NCBI RefSeq assembly: GCF_014200435.1
Contig: NZ_JACHBR010000001.1
Location: 1,054,001-1,118,000, forward strand
Source of the DNA: Sphaerisporangium krabiense
GTDB lineage: Bacteria; Actinomycetota; Actinomycetes; Streptosporangiales; Streptosporangiaceae
Direction of reading: 5' to 3'
DNA: 64,000 nucleotides
Shown: one piece after another, positions 16,778 to 27,915 of the stretch
How the letters are laid out: each line of letters begins with the position of its first letter
Numbering within the stretch: the stretch's first letter is position 1
The notes under the pieces: model-generated
What the model was told of the DNA's origin: nothing
What the model saw: the letters and a program-made list of their open reading frames with translations, nothing else
The model's database searches: none
Program-made: the position numbers and the translations under genes

Positions 16778-17566
16778 ATGCCGACCCCGCGCACCCCAGA
16801 GGACCCCTCCCCCGAGACCATCCCCGGTCTGGAGAGCACCGAGGGACCCACGAGGGCCGCGCCGCGCCGCGAGGCCGGGTACGAGATCGAACGGGAGCTG
16901 CGCGCCGCGGGGTCGGCCGTGATCGCCGGCGTGGACGAGGTCGGCCGCGGCGCGTGGGCGGGGCCCGTGGTCGTCTGCGCGGCGGTCACCGACCTGTCCG
17001 CGCCGCCCGAGCTGCCCGGCCGGGGCGGGCGTCCGGTGCGGCTCACCGACTCCAAGCTGCTCACCCGCGCCCACCGGGAGGCGTTCGCCGAGGCGTTGCC
17101 CTGCTGGCTCTCCTGCCACGCCTTCGGCGAGGCCGGCGCCGAAGAGATCGACGAGGTCGGCATGACGGAGGCGCTGCGCCGCGCCGCCGAACGCGCGCTC
17201 GCGTCCCTGCCGCGGCGGCCGGACATCGTCATCCTGGACGGCGCGCACGACTTCCTGCGCGGGGCGTGGCGGGTGAGGTGCGAGGTCAAGGCCGACCAGC
17301 GGTCGGTCACGGTGGCCGCCGCCTCGGTGCTGGCCAAGGTGCGCCGCGACCGGCTCATGGAGGCCCTCGGCGCGGGGCACCCGGCGTACGGGTTCGCCGA
17401 GAACGCCGGCTACCCCTCGCCCGCGCACCAGCGGGCGCTCGCCGAGTCGGGCCCGACGCCGCACCACCGGCTGAGCTGGTCCTACCTGGACGACCTCCCC
17501 GCCTGGCGCCACCTGCGCAAGCACCGCGACCCCCTGGCCCCGTCCGGCCAGATGACCCTCCTCTGA
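16778..17566 (+). CDS. rnhB: Ribonuclease HII
   Basis: 262 residues. The active-site acidic residues are all present: D53 and E54 in [16 protein letters not shown]154 in VILDGAHDF and D173 in [18 protein letters not shown]. The enzyme removes ribonucleotides and RNA primers from RNA-DNA hybrids. The first 30 or so residues form a Pro/Glu-rich extension, common in actinobacterial members. Start at ATG 16778, with no strong ribosome site, so leaderless or weakly initiated translation is possible. The usual L19/lepB neighbours are absent, so this copy is at an unusual locus. Confidence 0.93.
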   Translation: MPTPRTPEDPSPETIPGLESTEGPTRAAPRREAGYEIERELRAAGSAVIAGVDEVGRGAWAGPVVVCAAVTDLSAPPELPGRGGRPVRLTDSKLLTRAHREAFAEALPCWLSCHAFGEAGAEEIDEVGMTEALRRAAERALASLPRRPDIVILDGAHDFLRGAWRVRCEVKADQRSVTVAAASVLAKVRRDRLMEALGAGHPAYGFAENAGYPSPAHQRALAESGPTPHHRLSWSYLDDLPAWRHLRKHRDPLAPSGQMTLL

Positions 17567-17594
17567 GCCCCGACGCCTCGACGCCGCAGGTCGG

Positions 17595-18590
17595 TCACTG
17601 GTCGCCCGGGCGCACGGAGCTTCGCGCGTCCTCCGCAGCGGCGTCCGTGGCGGCGGCGCTCCAGGGGAACGCGGGGAGGCCGTGGCGGGTGCGCAGGAAC
17701 ATCCACAGCAGCGGCGTGGCGACCAGCACGCCGACGAGCAGCCAGGCGGTGGCGACCGTGCTGACGCCGAACATCTTCAGCGCCGAGGCCAGCAGGACGA
17801 ACGCGAGCGCGCGGCGGATCAGCGTGCCGGGGGCGCGGGAGGAGATGCGCGAGCCGATGTAGACGCCGGGGATCGAGCCGACGAGCAGGGCCGCCGTCAC
17901 CGAGAGCTGGAAGTCCCCGAAGAACAGGTGGCCCAGCGCCGCGGACATCACCAGCGGCACGGCCTGCACCAGGTCGGTGCCGACGAGCTGGTTGGCCTTG
18001 AGCACCGGATACAACGCCAGCAGGGCCACGATGATCAGCGAACCCGACCCCACCGAGGTCATTCCGACCACCAGGCCGCCGACGATTCCCACCAGGACGG
18101 TGGGAAGGGGGCGGATGGTCACCTCGGGGATGTCCGTCGCGGCCGGCTCGCCGGGGAGCGCGGTGCGGGAGGCGCCGGGGGTGGCCCGTCCCTGCGCGCG
18201 ATCCCTCAGGGCGAGGTAGCCCCGGATGCCCAGCCCCGCCGCCGCGATGAGCAGCGCGACGCCGAGCGCCTTCTGGATCACGTTCTGGACGTCCTCGCCG
18301 TCGCCGAGCGCCTTCGCCAGCAACACGCCGCAGAACGCCGCCGGGACCGAGCCCGCGCACAGCCACCCGACCAGCTTGAGGTTGACGGTCCCGCGGCGCA
18401 GGTGGACGAGGCTGCCGACCGGTTTCATCACGGCCGCGGCCACGAGATCGCTGGACACGGCCGTGAGCGGCGGCACGCCGAAGAACGTCACCAGCATGGG
18501 CGTCATCAACGCGCCCCCACCCATACCGGTCAGCCCCACGACGATGGCGACCAGAAATGACCCGATCGCCATGGTGAAGTCAAATTCCAC
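17595..18590 (-). CDS. TauE/SafE family membrane permease (sulfite/organic anion exporter family)
   Basis: 331 residues with about eight transmembrane helices in two halves. The first repeat shows VGLTGMGGGALMTPMLV, the second VVGMTSVGSGSLIIVALL, the duplicated signature of TauE/SafE. The hydrophilic loop between the halves (about 145-175) is Ala/Pro-rich. I prefer GTG 18590, which opens VEFDFTMAIG as in relatives; earlier starts to 18662 are possible but run through a C-rich tract. Substrate unknown. It is convergent with rnhB. Confidence 0.87.
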   Translation of the reverse strand: MEFDFTMAIGSFLVAIVVGLTGMGGGALMTPMLVTFFGVPPLTAVSSDLVAAAVMKPVGSLVHLRRGTVNLKLVGWLCAGSVPAAFCGVLLAKALGDGEDVQNVIQKALGVALLIAAAGLGIRGYLALRDRAQGRATPGASRTALPGEPAATDIPEVTIRPLPTVLVGIVGGLVVGMTSVGSGSLIIVALLALYPVLKANQLVGTDLVQAVPLVMSAALGHLFFGDFQLSVTAALLVGSIPGVYIGSRISSRAPGTLIRRALAFVLLASALKMFGVSTVATAWLLVGVLVATPLLWMFLRTRHGLPAFPWSAAATDAAAEDARSSVRPGDQ

Positions 18591-18624
18591 GCCCCTCAAC
18601 CTACCCAAACCATAGGAATACCAG

Positions 18625-18720
18625 GACATTACCCCCGCCCCAACCACCCCACCCCAGCTCACGAAGAACTACCCGCCCCCAACCACCCCCCGCCAGCCCC
18701 CTCCCCCGCCGACCCCATGG
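18625..18720 (-). other. G-rich tract (possible G-quadruplex) upstream of the TauE gene
   Basis: The minus strand, which is the sense strand of the permease gene, carries repeated runs of three to six G within about 90 bases. The plus strand is correspondingly C-rich. This lies between the recQ stop and the permease start, so it is likely transcribed as a 5' leader. Confidence 0.5.
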
Positions 18721-18823
18721 GCGCGCCGGGCCTGTGCGGCGGGCGCGCGCGGCTGTGCTTGGCCGCGCGGGCGCCGTCCGGCGCGCGGGTTCGTCGGGGG
18801 CGTGGGGGCTCGGGCGGTGGGGG

Positions 18824-20797
<1,974 letters not shown>

Positions 20798-20849
20798 CGC
20801 GCCAGTTTACGAGCCCGTCCGGGCCCGTCCCGGCGTCAACGGCCCTGTC

Positions 20850-20875
20850 TGTGGACAACGATTCCGTCGTCCACA
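20850..20875. promoter_or_regulatory. Pair of inverted DnaA-box-like sequences
   Basis: TGTGGACAA (20850-20858) is the exact complement of the actinobacterial DnaA box TTGTCCACA. TCGTCCACA (20867-20875) matches it at 8 of 9 positions in the opposite orientation. Together they form a 26-bp imperfect palindrome 53 bp upstream of recQ and before the small membrane gene. Confidence 0.5.
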
Positions 20876-20952
20876 AGACGGCCGTCCCACGAAGTCGCCA
20901 TGACTCATATTCAGCATGGAAGATTGGCTTTCCTGAAATATCTCGATATGCC

Positions 20953-21210
20953 ATGCTTCGGGCCATGAGCGATCCGGAAACAGCGCCTTCGGACGGCGTG
21001 GGCGACCTTTCCGACCCCGAGGCGATCCGCGACGCCCGGACCGTACGCTCCTTGGGCACGCTCACCCTGGTAACCGGCCTGGCCATCGTCCTGATCTCTC
21101 TGCTGTCCACGCGGGAGATTCCCCTGCCCCTGCTGGGCGGCGTGCTCATCCTCGCGGTGGTCGGGGTGGGATTGCGCGTCGAGGCCGCGATACGACTCCG
21201 GGGCCGGTAG
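20953..21210 (+). CDS. Small two-helix membrane protein, unknown function
   Basis: 85 residues (81 if the ATG at 20965 is used). An acidic N-terminus (SDPETAPSDGVGDLSDPEAIRDART) precedes two hydrophobic helices (LGTLTLVTGLAIVLISLL and LLGGVLILAVVGVGL) and a basic tail, so the N-terminus probably faces the cytoplasm. No ribosome site is visible, so it may be leaderless, using the AT-rich stretch 20920-20950 as promoter. I do not recognise the family. It diverges from recQ. Confidence 0.6.
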   Translation: MLRAMSDPETAPSDGVGDLSDPEAIRDARTVRSLGTLTLVTGLAIVLISLLSTREIPLPLLGGVLILAVVGVGLRVEAAIRLRGR

Positions 21211-21320
21211 AGCGTCCGATTCCGGCCATACATGTAGGAGTGTGCCGGTATTTACACATTTTGTCCGGTGGGATAACTGTTGCCGTACATGATCCGTGCT
21301 GATCCCCCCGGAGGCACCCC

Positions 21321-23288
21321 TTGCGGCGATCAACAAGATTGCTCTGGGCCGTCGGCGTCACTCTCGCGCTGACGGCCACCACGGGCGGCGTGGCGTCCGC
21401 CCAGGCCGCCCCCGCGATCGACGTCGTGAACGGCAGGACGCGACCCGTCTTCTCCTACGCCGACGCCATCCGCGAGCACGTCAGCGTCGAGACCGCCGTC
21501 GACAGCGACGGCGACGGCAGGAAGGACCGCGCGAACGTCGACATCATCAGGCCCCGCGAGACCGACCGGGGCCTCAAGGTGCCGGCCATCATCGACGACA
21601 GCCCGTACTACGACAGCGTCGGGCGCGGCAACGAGTCCGAGCGCAAACGGTACGACGACGCGGGCCGCCCGGTGAAGTTCCCGCTGTTCTACGACAACTA
21701 CTTCGTGCCCCGCGGGTACGCCGTCCTGCTGGTCGACATGGTGGGCACCAACAGGTCCGACGGCTGCCCGGACGTGGGCGCCGCCGCCGACATCGCCGCG
21801 GGCACGGCCGTGATCGACTGGCTGAACGGCCGGGCCAGGGCCTACGGCGCCGACGGGGCCCCGGTGACGGCGCGCTGGGCCACGGGCAGGGCCGGAATGA
21901 TCGGCAAGTCCTACGACGGCACGCTCGCGAACGCGGTCGCCGCCACAGGGGTCAAGGGCCTGGAGACGATCGTCCCCATCTCCGCGATCACGAGCTGGTA
22001 CCGCTACCGGCGCATGAACGGCGTGCGGTACAGCGACGACTACATGCCCTGGCTCGCCGACCTCGTGGACACCGACCCGCCCGCGAAGTGCGCGGCGACG
22101 CGGCAGGTGCTGCACGACGGCCAGGACGACGCGACCGGCAACTACAACGCGTTCTGGGACGAGCGGAACTACCTGTCCGGCAGCCTCGCCGACGTGGGCA
22201 AGGTGCGCGCCAGCGTGTTCGCCGTGCACGGGATCGGCGACCTGAACGTCAAGCCCGACCAGTTCGGCACCTACTGGCAGGCCCTGGCCAGGCGCGGGGT
22301 GCCCCGCAAGCTGTGGTTGTCGCAGTACGGGCACGTGGACCCGTTCGACTACAAGCGCGAGGAGTGGATCGACGCCCTGCACGGCTGGTTCGACCGCTGG
22401 CTGTACAAGATCGACAACGACGCGGCGCGCGGCCCGAAGGCGGACCTGCAGCTCGCCTCCGGCCAGTGGGTGAAGCTGCCCGACTGGCCGTCGAGGTCGC
22501 TGGACGTGCCGCTGTGGCTGCGCCCCGGCGAGGAGGGTCAGGGCGGCGGCCTCGGCCTGCGTCCCGCTCCCCAGGGTTCGACGCTGAGCTTCACCGACGA
22601 CCCGTCCCAGACCGAGGACCGCATGGTCTCCGACCCCACCGCCGCCTCTCCGAACCGGCTGGTGTTCCTCACCCCGCCGCTGAAGCGGGCCGTCCGGTTC
22701 TCCGGCACTCCGGTCGTCGACATCCGCGCCAAGCTGGACCGGACGGACGCCAACCTCACCGCCCTGGTGGTCGACTACGGCGATGACCTGCGCGTGGACC
22801 ACTACGCCCCCGCGGGCGGCATCAGGACGCTCGCCGAGGAGAGCTGTCACGGCGACAGCACCGCCGACGACGACGGCTGCTACCGCCGCACCGAGACCGC
22901 GATGGCCACCAGGCCCCTGGAGATCGTGGCCAGGGGATGGCTGGACGCCGGCAACCGGCGTTCGCTGACGACCACGGAGACGCTGACCCCCGGCAAGGAC
23001 TACCGGTTCTCGTGGAGCACGCTGCCCGCCGACTACGTCGTGCAGCCGGGGCACCGGCTCGCGGTGATCCTCGCCGCGAGCGACCTGACGCAGACGGTCC
23101 CCGACCAGCCGGCGGCGGCCACGGTGACCGTCGACCTGGCGGCGAGCAAGGTGTGGCTGCCGCTCGCCTCGGTCGAGGCGGTCCAGGACGCCGCGCCGCC
23201 GGCCACGCTGGAGTTCGCGCCGGCGCCCGAGCAGTGGCGCGGGCCGAAGGACGTGGTCCTGCCGAAGCAGTCGCGCGACTTCTTCTGA
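21321..23288 (+). CDS. Secreted X-Pro dipeptidyl-peptidase/CocE-type hydrolase
   Basis: 655 residues, starting at TTG with CGGAGG about 8 bases upstream. A signal peptide covers residues 1-30 (RRSTRLLWAVGVTLALTATT). The alpha/beta hydrolase core has the nucleophile motif GKSYDG, an Asp in HGIGDLNV and the His in QYGHVD. The C-terminal jelly-roll domain (from about 395) matches the X-Pro peptidase C domain. The family contains Xaa-Pro dipeptidyl-peptidases and cocaine-esterase relatives; the first is likelier for a secreted member this long. A strong hairpin follows the stop. Confidence 0.9.
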   Translation: MRRSTRLLWAVGVTLALTATTGGVASAQAAPAIDVVNGRTRPVFSYADAIREHVSVETAVDSDGDGRKDRANVDIIRPRETDRGLKVPAIIDDSPYYDSVGRGNESERKRYDDAGRPVKFPLFYDNYFVPRGYAVLLVDMVGTNRSDGCPDVGAAADIAAGTAVIDWLNGRARAYGADGAPVTARWATGRAGMIGKSYDGTLANAVAATGVKGLETIVPISAITSWYRYRRMNGVRYSDDYMPWLADLVDTDPPAKCAATRQVLHDGQDDATGNYNAFWDERNYLSGSLADVGKVRASVFAVHGIGDLNVKPDQFGTYWQALARRGVPRKLWLSQYGHVDPFDYKREEWIDALHGWFDRWLYKIDNDAARGPKADLQLASGQWVKLPDWPSRSLDVPLWLRPGEEGQGGGLGLRPAPQGSTLSFTDDPSQTEDRMVSDPTAASPNRLVFLTPPLKRAVRFSGTPVVDIRAKLDRTDANLTALVVDYGDDLRVDHYAPAGGIRTLAEESCHGDSTADDDGCYRRTETAMATRPLEIVARGWLDAGNRRSLTTTETLTPGKDYRFSWSTLPADYVVQPGHRLAVILAASDLTQTVPDQPAAATVTVDLAASKVWLPLASVEAVQDAAPPATLEFAPAPEQWRGPKDVVLPKQSRDFF

Positions 23289-23302
23289 TCCCTGCCCGCC
23301 CG

Positions 23303-23650
23303 CTACCCGCCCGCGGGGGACGCGGTTCCCGTCCCCCGCGGGCAGGCGGGCCCGCGGAAGACCCTCCCGCCGATGTACTCGGCGAGCGCCCGCGCGGCCC
23401 CGGGGGCGTCGCGGACGGGGTGCCGCTTCTCGGCCGACTGCCAGGAGTAGTAGGCGCCGCCGTATCCGACGAAGACCCACAGCGGCAGGCCGACGTCCGG
23501 GCGCTGGAGCAGCAGCGCGGTCCCGGCGGGGCACAGGTCGGCGCTCAGGCCGAGCAGCCTCAGTTGGTCGCGCAGCCGCAGGAGCCCGGCCCCCTCGACG
23601 GGGGCCTCGGGTCTCTCCTCGCGGTCCGCCCGCACGTCGATCGTCTCCAT
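23303..23650 (-). CDS. Small hypothetical protein
   Basis: 115 residues, acidic/basic mixed, containing the hydrophobic patch PLWVFVGYGGAYYSW and an ending rich in Gly/Pro. Composition and codon bias look coding, and the central block resembles uncharacterised actinobacterial proteins, but I cannot name a family. The final 13 or so codons overlap the terminator hairpin of the convergent peptidase gene. Confidence 0.6.
   Translation of the reverse strand: METIDVRADREERPEAPVEGAGLLRLRDQLRLLGLSADLCPAGTALLLQRPDVGLPLWVFVGYGGAYYSWQSAEKRHPVRDAPGAARALAEYIGGRVFRGPACPRGTGTASPAGG
23310..23342 (+). terminator. Terminator hairpin after the X-Pro peptidase gene
   Basis: A perfect 12-bp stem (23310-23321 with 23331-23342) and 9-base loop lie 21 bp after the stop codon. 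It sits inside the 3' end of the convergent small gene. Confidence 0.7.
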
Positions 23651-23844
23651 GCCACGCCCCTCCGACCCGCGGCGCCGAGACGGCGTCCCGGGGAACGCAC
23701 GTCACCTGATTCCAGACAAACACCGCGTCTCTCGCGAAGCACCCCACACCCCACCCCTCACCCGGATTCCCGGGTGCCCCTACGGCGCCGCCGGCGCGGA
23801 AACCGGAAGGCCCGCGTGGCCGTAACCAGGTAAGATCCGGTGCA

Positions 23845-24108
23845 ACGCGATGACGGAGACGAGTAGCTCCGGGGTACGCGCGAGCCAGAGAGCCGCCGGC
23901 AGCTGGAAAGGCGGCCTCGCGTCCCGGGGTGAAGACCCTCCCGAGCGCGGGGAGGAACGGCGCGGCCACGGGCCCGCCCAATGCCCCGCCGGCCGGCCCC
24001 CGTCACCGGGCCTTCGAGGCCGCCGCCCAGGCGGCGGCGAAAGCGCGGTGGCACCGGGAGTCCCCTTCTCCCCCGCGCTCCCAAGGGATCGCTCATGACC
24101 CGAAAGGG
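23845..24108 (+). promoter_or_regulatory. T-box riboswitch controlling aspartyl-tRNA synthetase
   Basis: Stem I begins at gatgacggagacgagtag, with the AGTA-type specifier-loop strand. The distal arm pairs cgcgag/ctcgcg and gccgcc/ggcggc around an AGAGA bulge and apical loop. The 3' side reads gtgaa-GAC-cctcc, placing GAC (Asp) at 23934-23936 in the specifier position. The T-box core GGTGGCACC is at 24047-24055. Its TGGC would pair with a GCCA 3' end, fitting the G73 discriminator of tRNA-Asp and tRNA-Asn. The GAAAGGGA ribosome site follows closely, so translational control is likely, as in other actinobacterial T-boxes. Confidence 0.85.
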
Positions 24109-24114
24109 ATTGTG

Positions 24115-25404
24115 ATGATCTCACGCGTCCTCGCCGCCGACCTGCCCCAGCACGTCGGCGGCCGTGTCCGTCTCGCCGGGTGGCTGCACCGCCGGCGCGA
24201 CCTGAAGTCCGTCTCGTTCCTGGTCCTGCGCGACCGCTCCGGCCTCGCCCAGATCGTGCTGAGGGAGCCCGTGCCGGCGCTCGCGGAGGAGACCGTGATC
24301 GCCGTCACCGGCACGGTCGCCGCGAACGCCCAGGCCCCCGGCGGCGCCGAGGTGACCGGCCCGGAGATCGAGGTGCTGTCGGCGCCCGTCGCGCCGCCGC
24401 CGTTCGACCTGTACCGGCCGGTGGTCGGCGGCACGCTGCCGACCGTCCTGGACCACGCGCCGGTCGCGCTGCGGCACCCGCGGCTGCGCGCCCCGTTCGA
24501 GATCGCCGCCGCCGGGGTGGCCGGGTTCCGCGCCGCGCTGGACGGGCTCGGCTTCGTGGAGACCTCCACGCCGAAGATCGTCGCCTCGGCGACCGAGTCG
24601 GGGGCCAACGTCTTCGGCATCGACTACTTCGGCGCGCCCGCCTTCCTCGCCCAGTCGCCGCAGTTCTTCAAGCAGGCGCTGGTGGGGGTGTTCGAGCGGG
24701 TGTACGAGGTCGGGCCGGTGTTCCGCGCCGAGCCGCACGACACCGCCCGCCACCTGGCGCAGTACACCAGCCTGGACGCCGAGCTGGGGTTCGTGACCGA
24801 CCACCGGGACGTCATGGCGGTGCTGACCGTGGCGGTCGCGGGCATGCACGCCGCGGCGGCCGAGCGCGCCGGGGCCGCCCTGGACCTGCTGGGACTGACC
24901 CTGCCGCCGGTCCCCGAGGAGATCCCGTCGATCCACTTCGCCGACGCCCAGGAGCTTCTCGCCCGGCACACCGGCGAGGACCCGCGCGGGGAGCCGGACC
25001 TGGCGCCCGCCCACGAGCGCTGGCTCGGCGAGTGGGCGCGGCGCGAGCACGGCTCGGAGTTCCTCTTCGTCACGGGATATCCCATGGTCAAGCGGCCGTT
25101 CTACACCCATCCCGACCCGAGCGCGCCGGAGTTCTCGCAGAGCTTCGACCTGCTGTTCCGGGGGATGGAGCTGGTCACGGGCGGCCGGCGCCTGCACCGG
25201 CACGAAGACTACGTCGCCGCGCTCGCCGCGCGGGGCGAGGACCCGGCCCCCTACGCGGGGTACCTGGCCGCCTTCGCCCACGGCATGCCGCCGCACGGCG
25301 GGTTCGCCCTCGGGCTGGAACGCTGGACGGCCCGCCTGACCGGCGCGGCCAACGTGCGCCAGACGACCCTGTTCCCGCGTGACCTGCACCGCCTGACCCC
25401 CTGA
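24115..25404 (+). CDS. Archaeal-type (possibly non-discriminating) aspartyl-tRNA synthetase
   Basis: 429 residues, much shorter than the usual bacterial AspRS of about 590 because it lacks the GAD insertion. It has an N-terminal OB-fold anticodon-binding domain (GGRVRLAGWLHRRRDLKSVSFLVLRDRSG) and class II motifs: motif 2 FRAEPHDTARHLAQYTSLDAE (split around the FRAE core) and motif 3 GGFALGLERW. This matches the AspRS/AsnRS archaeal branch. Such enzymes often charge both tRNA-Asp and tRNA-Asn. ATG 24115 has GAAAGGGA about 6 bases upstream. The T-box upstream supports an aminoacyl-tRNA supply role; a second, bacterial-type copy elsewhere is expected. Confidence 0.88.
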   Translation: MISRVLAADLPQHVGGRVRLAGWLHRRRDLKSVSFLVLRDRSGLAQIVLREPVPALAEETVIAVTGTVAANAQAPGGAEVTGPEIEVLSAPVAPPPFDLYRPVVGGTLPTVLDHAPVALRHPRLRAPFEIAAAGVAGFRAALDGLGFVETSTPKIVASATESGANVFGIDYFGAPAFLAQSPQFFKQALVGVFERVYEVGPVFRAEPHDTARHLAQYTSLDAELGFVTDHRDVMAVLTVAVAGMHAAAAERAGAALDLLGLTLPPVPEEIPSIHFADAQELLARHTGEDPRGEPDLAPAHERWLGEWARREHGSEFLFVTGYPMVKRPFYTHPDPSAPEFSQSFDLLFRGMELVTGGRRLHRHEDYVAALAARGEDPAPYAGYLAAFAHGMPPHGGFALGLERWTARLTGAANVRQTTLFPRDLHRLTP

Positions 25405-25414
25405 CGGCCCCGCA

Positions 25415-25453
25415 GGGGGATCACGTCGCCGCGCGAGTGCGGCGTGATCCCCC
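25415..25453. terminator. Bidirectional terminator between AspRS and hemerythrin genes
   Basis: An 11-bp perfect stem GGGGGATCACG/CGTGATCCCCC (25415-25425 with 25443-25453) with a short inner stem in the loop, in the 58-bp convergent gap. Confidence 0.8.
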
Positions 25454-25462
25454 GGGCGCCGC

Positions 25463-25936
25463 CTACTGGTGGGCGCTGGACACGGCGAGCGGGTCGGCGG
25501 GGGCCTTGGCCTTGGCCTTCTCCATCCGCTCGCCGAGCTCCCGCAACTGGTTGCGTCCCAGGGCCTCCCGCACCTTCGGGAACCACTCCTGTTCCTCTTC
25601 CTCCACGTGGTGGCGGACGTTCTCGATCAGGACGGTGACCTTGGCGTCGTACCGCTCGTCCTCGGGCTCCAGCTTCTGGAGCTCCGACAGCATCCAGACC
25701 ACCACGTGGTGCTCCTCGACGCTCTCCAGGACGTGGTCCTCGGTCTCGGGGACGGCGGCGCGCGCGGCGGGGTAGAAGATCTCTTCCTCGATGTAGGCGT
25801 GCGTGGTGAGCTCGTGGACGATCTGCTCGACGATCCGCTGCTTCTCCTTGTAGGCGCGCTCCCCCGCGTTCTCGAACTTCTTGAACAGGCCCTCGACGGT
25901 CTTGTGGTCGTCCTTCAGCAGCACGATGGCGTCCAT
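25463..25936 (-). CDS. Hemerythrin HHE cation-binding domain protein
   Basis: 157 residues, one HHE bundle. Iron-ligand motifs are [36 protein letters not shown] and [13 protein letters not shown], giving the His/Glu/Asp set for a di-iron site. Such proteins bind O2 or respond to oxidative or nitrosative stress. Start ATG 25936 has GAGGGGAG at ideal distance. The C-terminal 25 residues are Lys/Ala-rich and probably flexible. It diverges from the alcohol dehydrogenase gene across about 100 bp. Confidence 0.92.
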   Translation of the reverse strand: MDAIVLLKDDHKTVEGLFKKFENAGERAYKEKQRIVEQIVHELTTHAYIEEEIFYPAARAAVPETEDHVLESVEEHHVVVWMLSELQKLEPEDERYDAKVTVLIENVRHHVEEEEQEWFPKVREALGRNQLRELGERMEKAKAKAPADPLAVSSAHQ

Positions 25937-26036
25937 CGGCGGCTCCCCTCTCGTCACGTTCCGATACCAGCAGAGTTCCGCGTGGGAGGGATTTAAACCG
26001 GCGCGCCCGTGTGAGCATGGGTGCGTGGCGGAGACG

Positions 26037-27035
26037 ATGAGCGCCTGGGTGGTGGAGCGGCCCGGGCCCATGGAGAGCCGGCCGCTCCGGCACGCACGCC
26101 TGCCCGTGCCGGAGCCGGGGCCGGGAGAGGTCCTGGTCAGGGTGGAGGCGTGCGCCGTGTGCCGGACGGACCTGCACCTGGCCGAGGGCGACCTGCCGCC
26201 GCGGCGTCCGGGCACCGTCCCCGGCCACGAGGTGGTCGGGCGGGTGGCCGGGCACGGCCCCGGGGCGGGCCGCCTGGCCGCGGGCGCGCGGGTGGGGGTG
26301 GCCTGGCTGCGCCACACCTGCGGCGCGTGCCGCTACTGCCTGCGCGGCCTGGAGAACCTGTGCCCCGGCTCCCGGTACACCGGCTGGGACGCCGACGGCG
26401 GCTACGCCGAGTACACCACCGCGCCGGAAGGCTACGTCTACCCGCTGCCCGAGGGCGTGCCCGCCGAGCGGCTCGCGCCGCTGCTGTGCGCCGGGATCAT
26501 CGGCTACCGCGCCCTGACCCGCGCGGACCTCCCGCCGGGCGGCAGGCTGGGCGTCTACGGCTTCGGGGCCTCGGCGCACCTCACCGCCCAGGTGGCGATC
26601 GCCCAGGGCGCGACGGTGCACGTCCTCACCCGCTCGGCCCGCGCCCGTGAGCTGGCGCTGGAGCTCGGCGCGGCCTCGGCCGGGGGCGCCTACGACGCTC
26701 CTCCCGAGCCGCTGGACTCGGCGATCCTGTTCGCTCCCGTCGGCGACCTGGTCCCCGTGGCGCTGCGCGCCCTGGACCGGGGCGGCACGCTGGCGATCGC
26801 GGGCATCCACCTCACCGACGTCCCGCCCCTGAACTACGAGGAGCATCTGTTCTACGAGCGCGCGGTGCGCAGCGTCACCGCCAACACCCGCGAGGACGGC
26901 CGCGCGTTCCTGGAGCTGGCGGCGCGGCGCCCGCTCAGCGTCACCACCGTCCCCTACCCTCTCGACCGGGCCGGCGAGGCCCTGGCCGACCTGGCGGCGG
27001 ACCAGGTGAACGGCGCGGCGGTCCTGCGCGTCTGA
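26037..27035 (+). CDS. Zinc-dependent alcohol dehydrogenase (AdhA-type)
   Basis: 332 residues, medium-chain dehydrogenase. Catalytic zinc ligands: C42 in CAVCRTDLH and H64-E65 in PGHEVVG. Structural zinc cysteines: C95, C98, C101 and C109 in [15 protein letters not shown]. The nucleotide-binding loop is [10 protein letters not shown]. The family oxidises primary alcohols with NAD+. The start may be ATG 26037 or GTG 26025; GGAG sits very near the ATG. Its TGA abuts the stop codon of the convergent dehydrogenase with no space between. Confidence 0.9.
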   Translation: MSAWVVERPGPMESRPLRHARLPVPEPGPGEVLVRVEACAVCRTDLHLAEGDLPPRRPGTVPGHEVVGRVAGHGPGAGRLAAGARVGVAWLRHTCGACRYCLRGLENLCPGSRYTGWDADGGYAEYTTAPEGYVYPLPEGVPAERLAPLLCAGIIGYRALTRADLPPGGRLGVYGFGASAHLTAQVAIAQGATVHVLTRSARARELALELGAASAGGAYDAPPEPLDSAILFAPVGDLVPVALRALDRGGTLAIAGIHLTDVPPLNYEEHLFYERAVRSVTANTREDGRAFLELAARRPLSVTTVPYPLDRAGEALADLAADQVNGAAVLRV

Positions 27036-27902
27036 TCAGGGCTCGCGGGGGCGGACGAGCTCGACGACGGCCGTGATGTCGTCGTCGCGGTGCCCCTGGG
27101 CCGCGGCCTCCTCGTAGCGGCGCTCGACCAGCCGGGCGATGGGCAGGACGACGCCCAGGGACTCGGCCGTCTCGGCGAGCAGGCGGACGTCCTTGGCGCC
27201 GAGCCGGGTCGTGAACCACCCGTCGTGGTCGCCGTCGAGCATGCGGCCGAGCCGGTCGCGCAGCGCGGGGGCGATGGTGGGCAGGGGGAAGAACACCTCG
27301 CGCAGCAGCCGCGGGTCCAGCCCCGCCGCCTCGGCCGCGGCCAGCGCCTCGGCCACGACGGCGATCCCCGCCATCATCTGGTAGTTGCTGAGCAGCTTGA
27401 CGGTCGTGGCGTTCCCGGGGTCCGCGCCGCAGTACCAGTGCCTGGCGAACAGCGACGCCCAGACAGGTTCCAGCGTCTCGGCGAGCCGCCGCTCGCCTCC
27501 GAGCAGGCCGGACGCGGTGCCGTCCCCGACCGCTCCGGGAGCGCCGAGCACGGGGGCGGCCAGGAAGCGGCGGCCGGGGGCGACGTCGCGCAGGCTCCGC
27601 GAGGTGTCCGGGGCCACGGTGCTGGTGTCCACGATCACCGGCGGGTCCCGGTCCTCCTCCAGCTCGATCAGCGCGCGCATGACGTTGAGGACGGCGGCGT
27701 CGTCGGACAGCGACATCAGCGCGGCGTCCGCGCCCCGCGCGGCCCCGAGCGGCGAGGACGCCTCGGCGGCGCCCGCCCGCGCCACGTCCGCGGCCTTGCC
27801 GGGGGTGCGGTTCCAGACGGTGACCTGGTGCCCCTGCCCCAGCAGCCGCAGGGCGATCGCCCGGCCCATGTGTCCCATTCCCAGCACGGCCACCCGCATC
27901 AC
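27036..27902 (-). CDS. NAD(P)-dependent beta-hydroxyacid dehydrogenase-like protein
   Basis: 288 residues. The N-terminal Rossmann motif is VAVLGMGHMGRAIA, followed by TVWNRTPGKA and VIVDTSTVAPDTS, matching the 6-phosphogluconate/3-hydroxyisobutyrate dehydrogenase superfamily. The catalytic Lys is probable in TTVKLLSNYQM. Related actinobacterial proteins include imine reductases, so function may be hydroxyacid oxidation or imine reduction. The gene follows the HIT gene by 13 bp, so they are probably one operon. Start GTG 27902 or ATG 27899. Confidence 0.85.
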   Translation of the reverse strand: MMRVAVLGMGHMGRAIALRLLGQGHQVTVWNRTPGKAADVARAGAAEASSPLGAARGADAALMSLSDDAAVLNVMRALIELEEDRDPPVIVDTSTVAPDTSRSLRDVAPGRRFLAAPVLGAPGAVGDGTASGLLGGERRLAETLEPVWASLFARHWYCGADPGNATTVKLLSNYQMMAGIAVVAEALAAAEAAGLDPRLLREVFFPLPTIAPALRDRLGRMLDGDHDGWFTTRLGAKDVRLLAETAESLGVVLPIARLVERRYEEAAAQGHRDDDITAVVELVRPREP

Positions 27903-27915
27903 GGCACGCCCCCTC

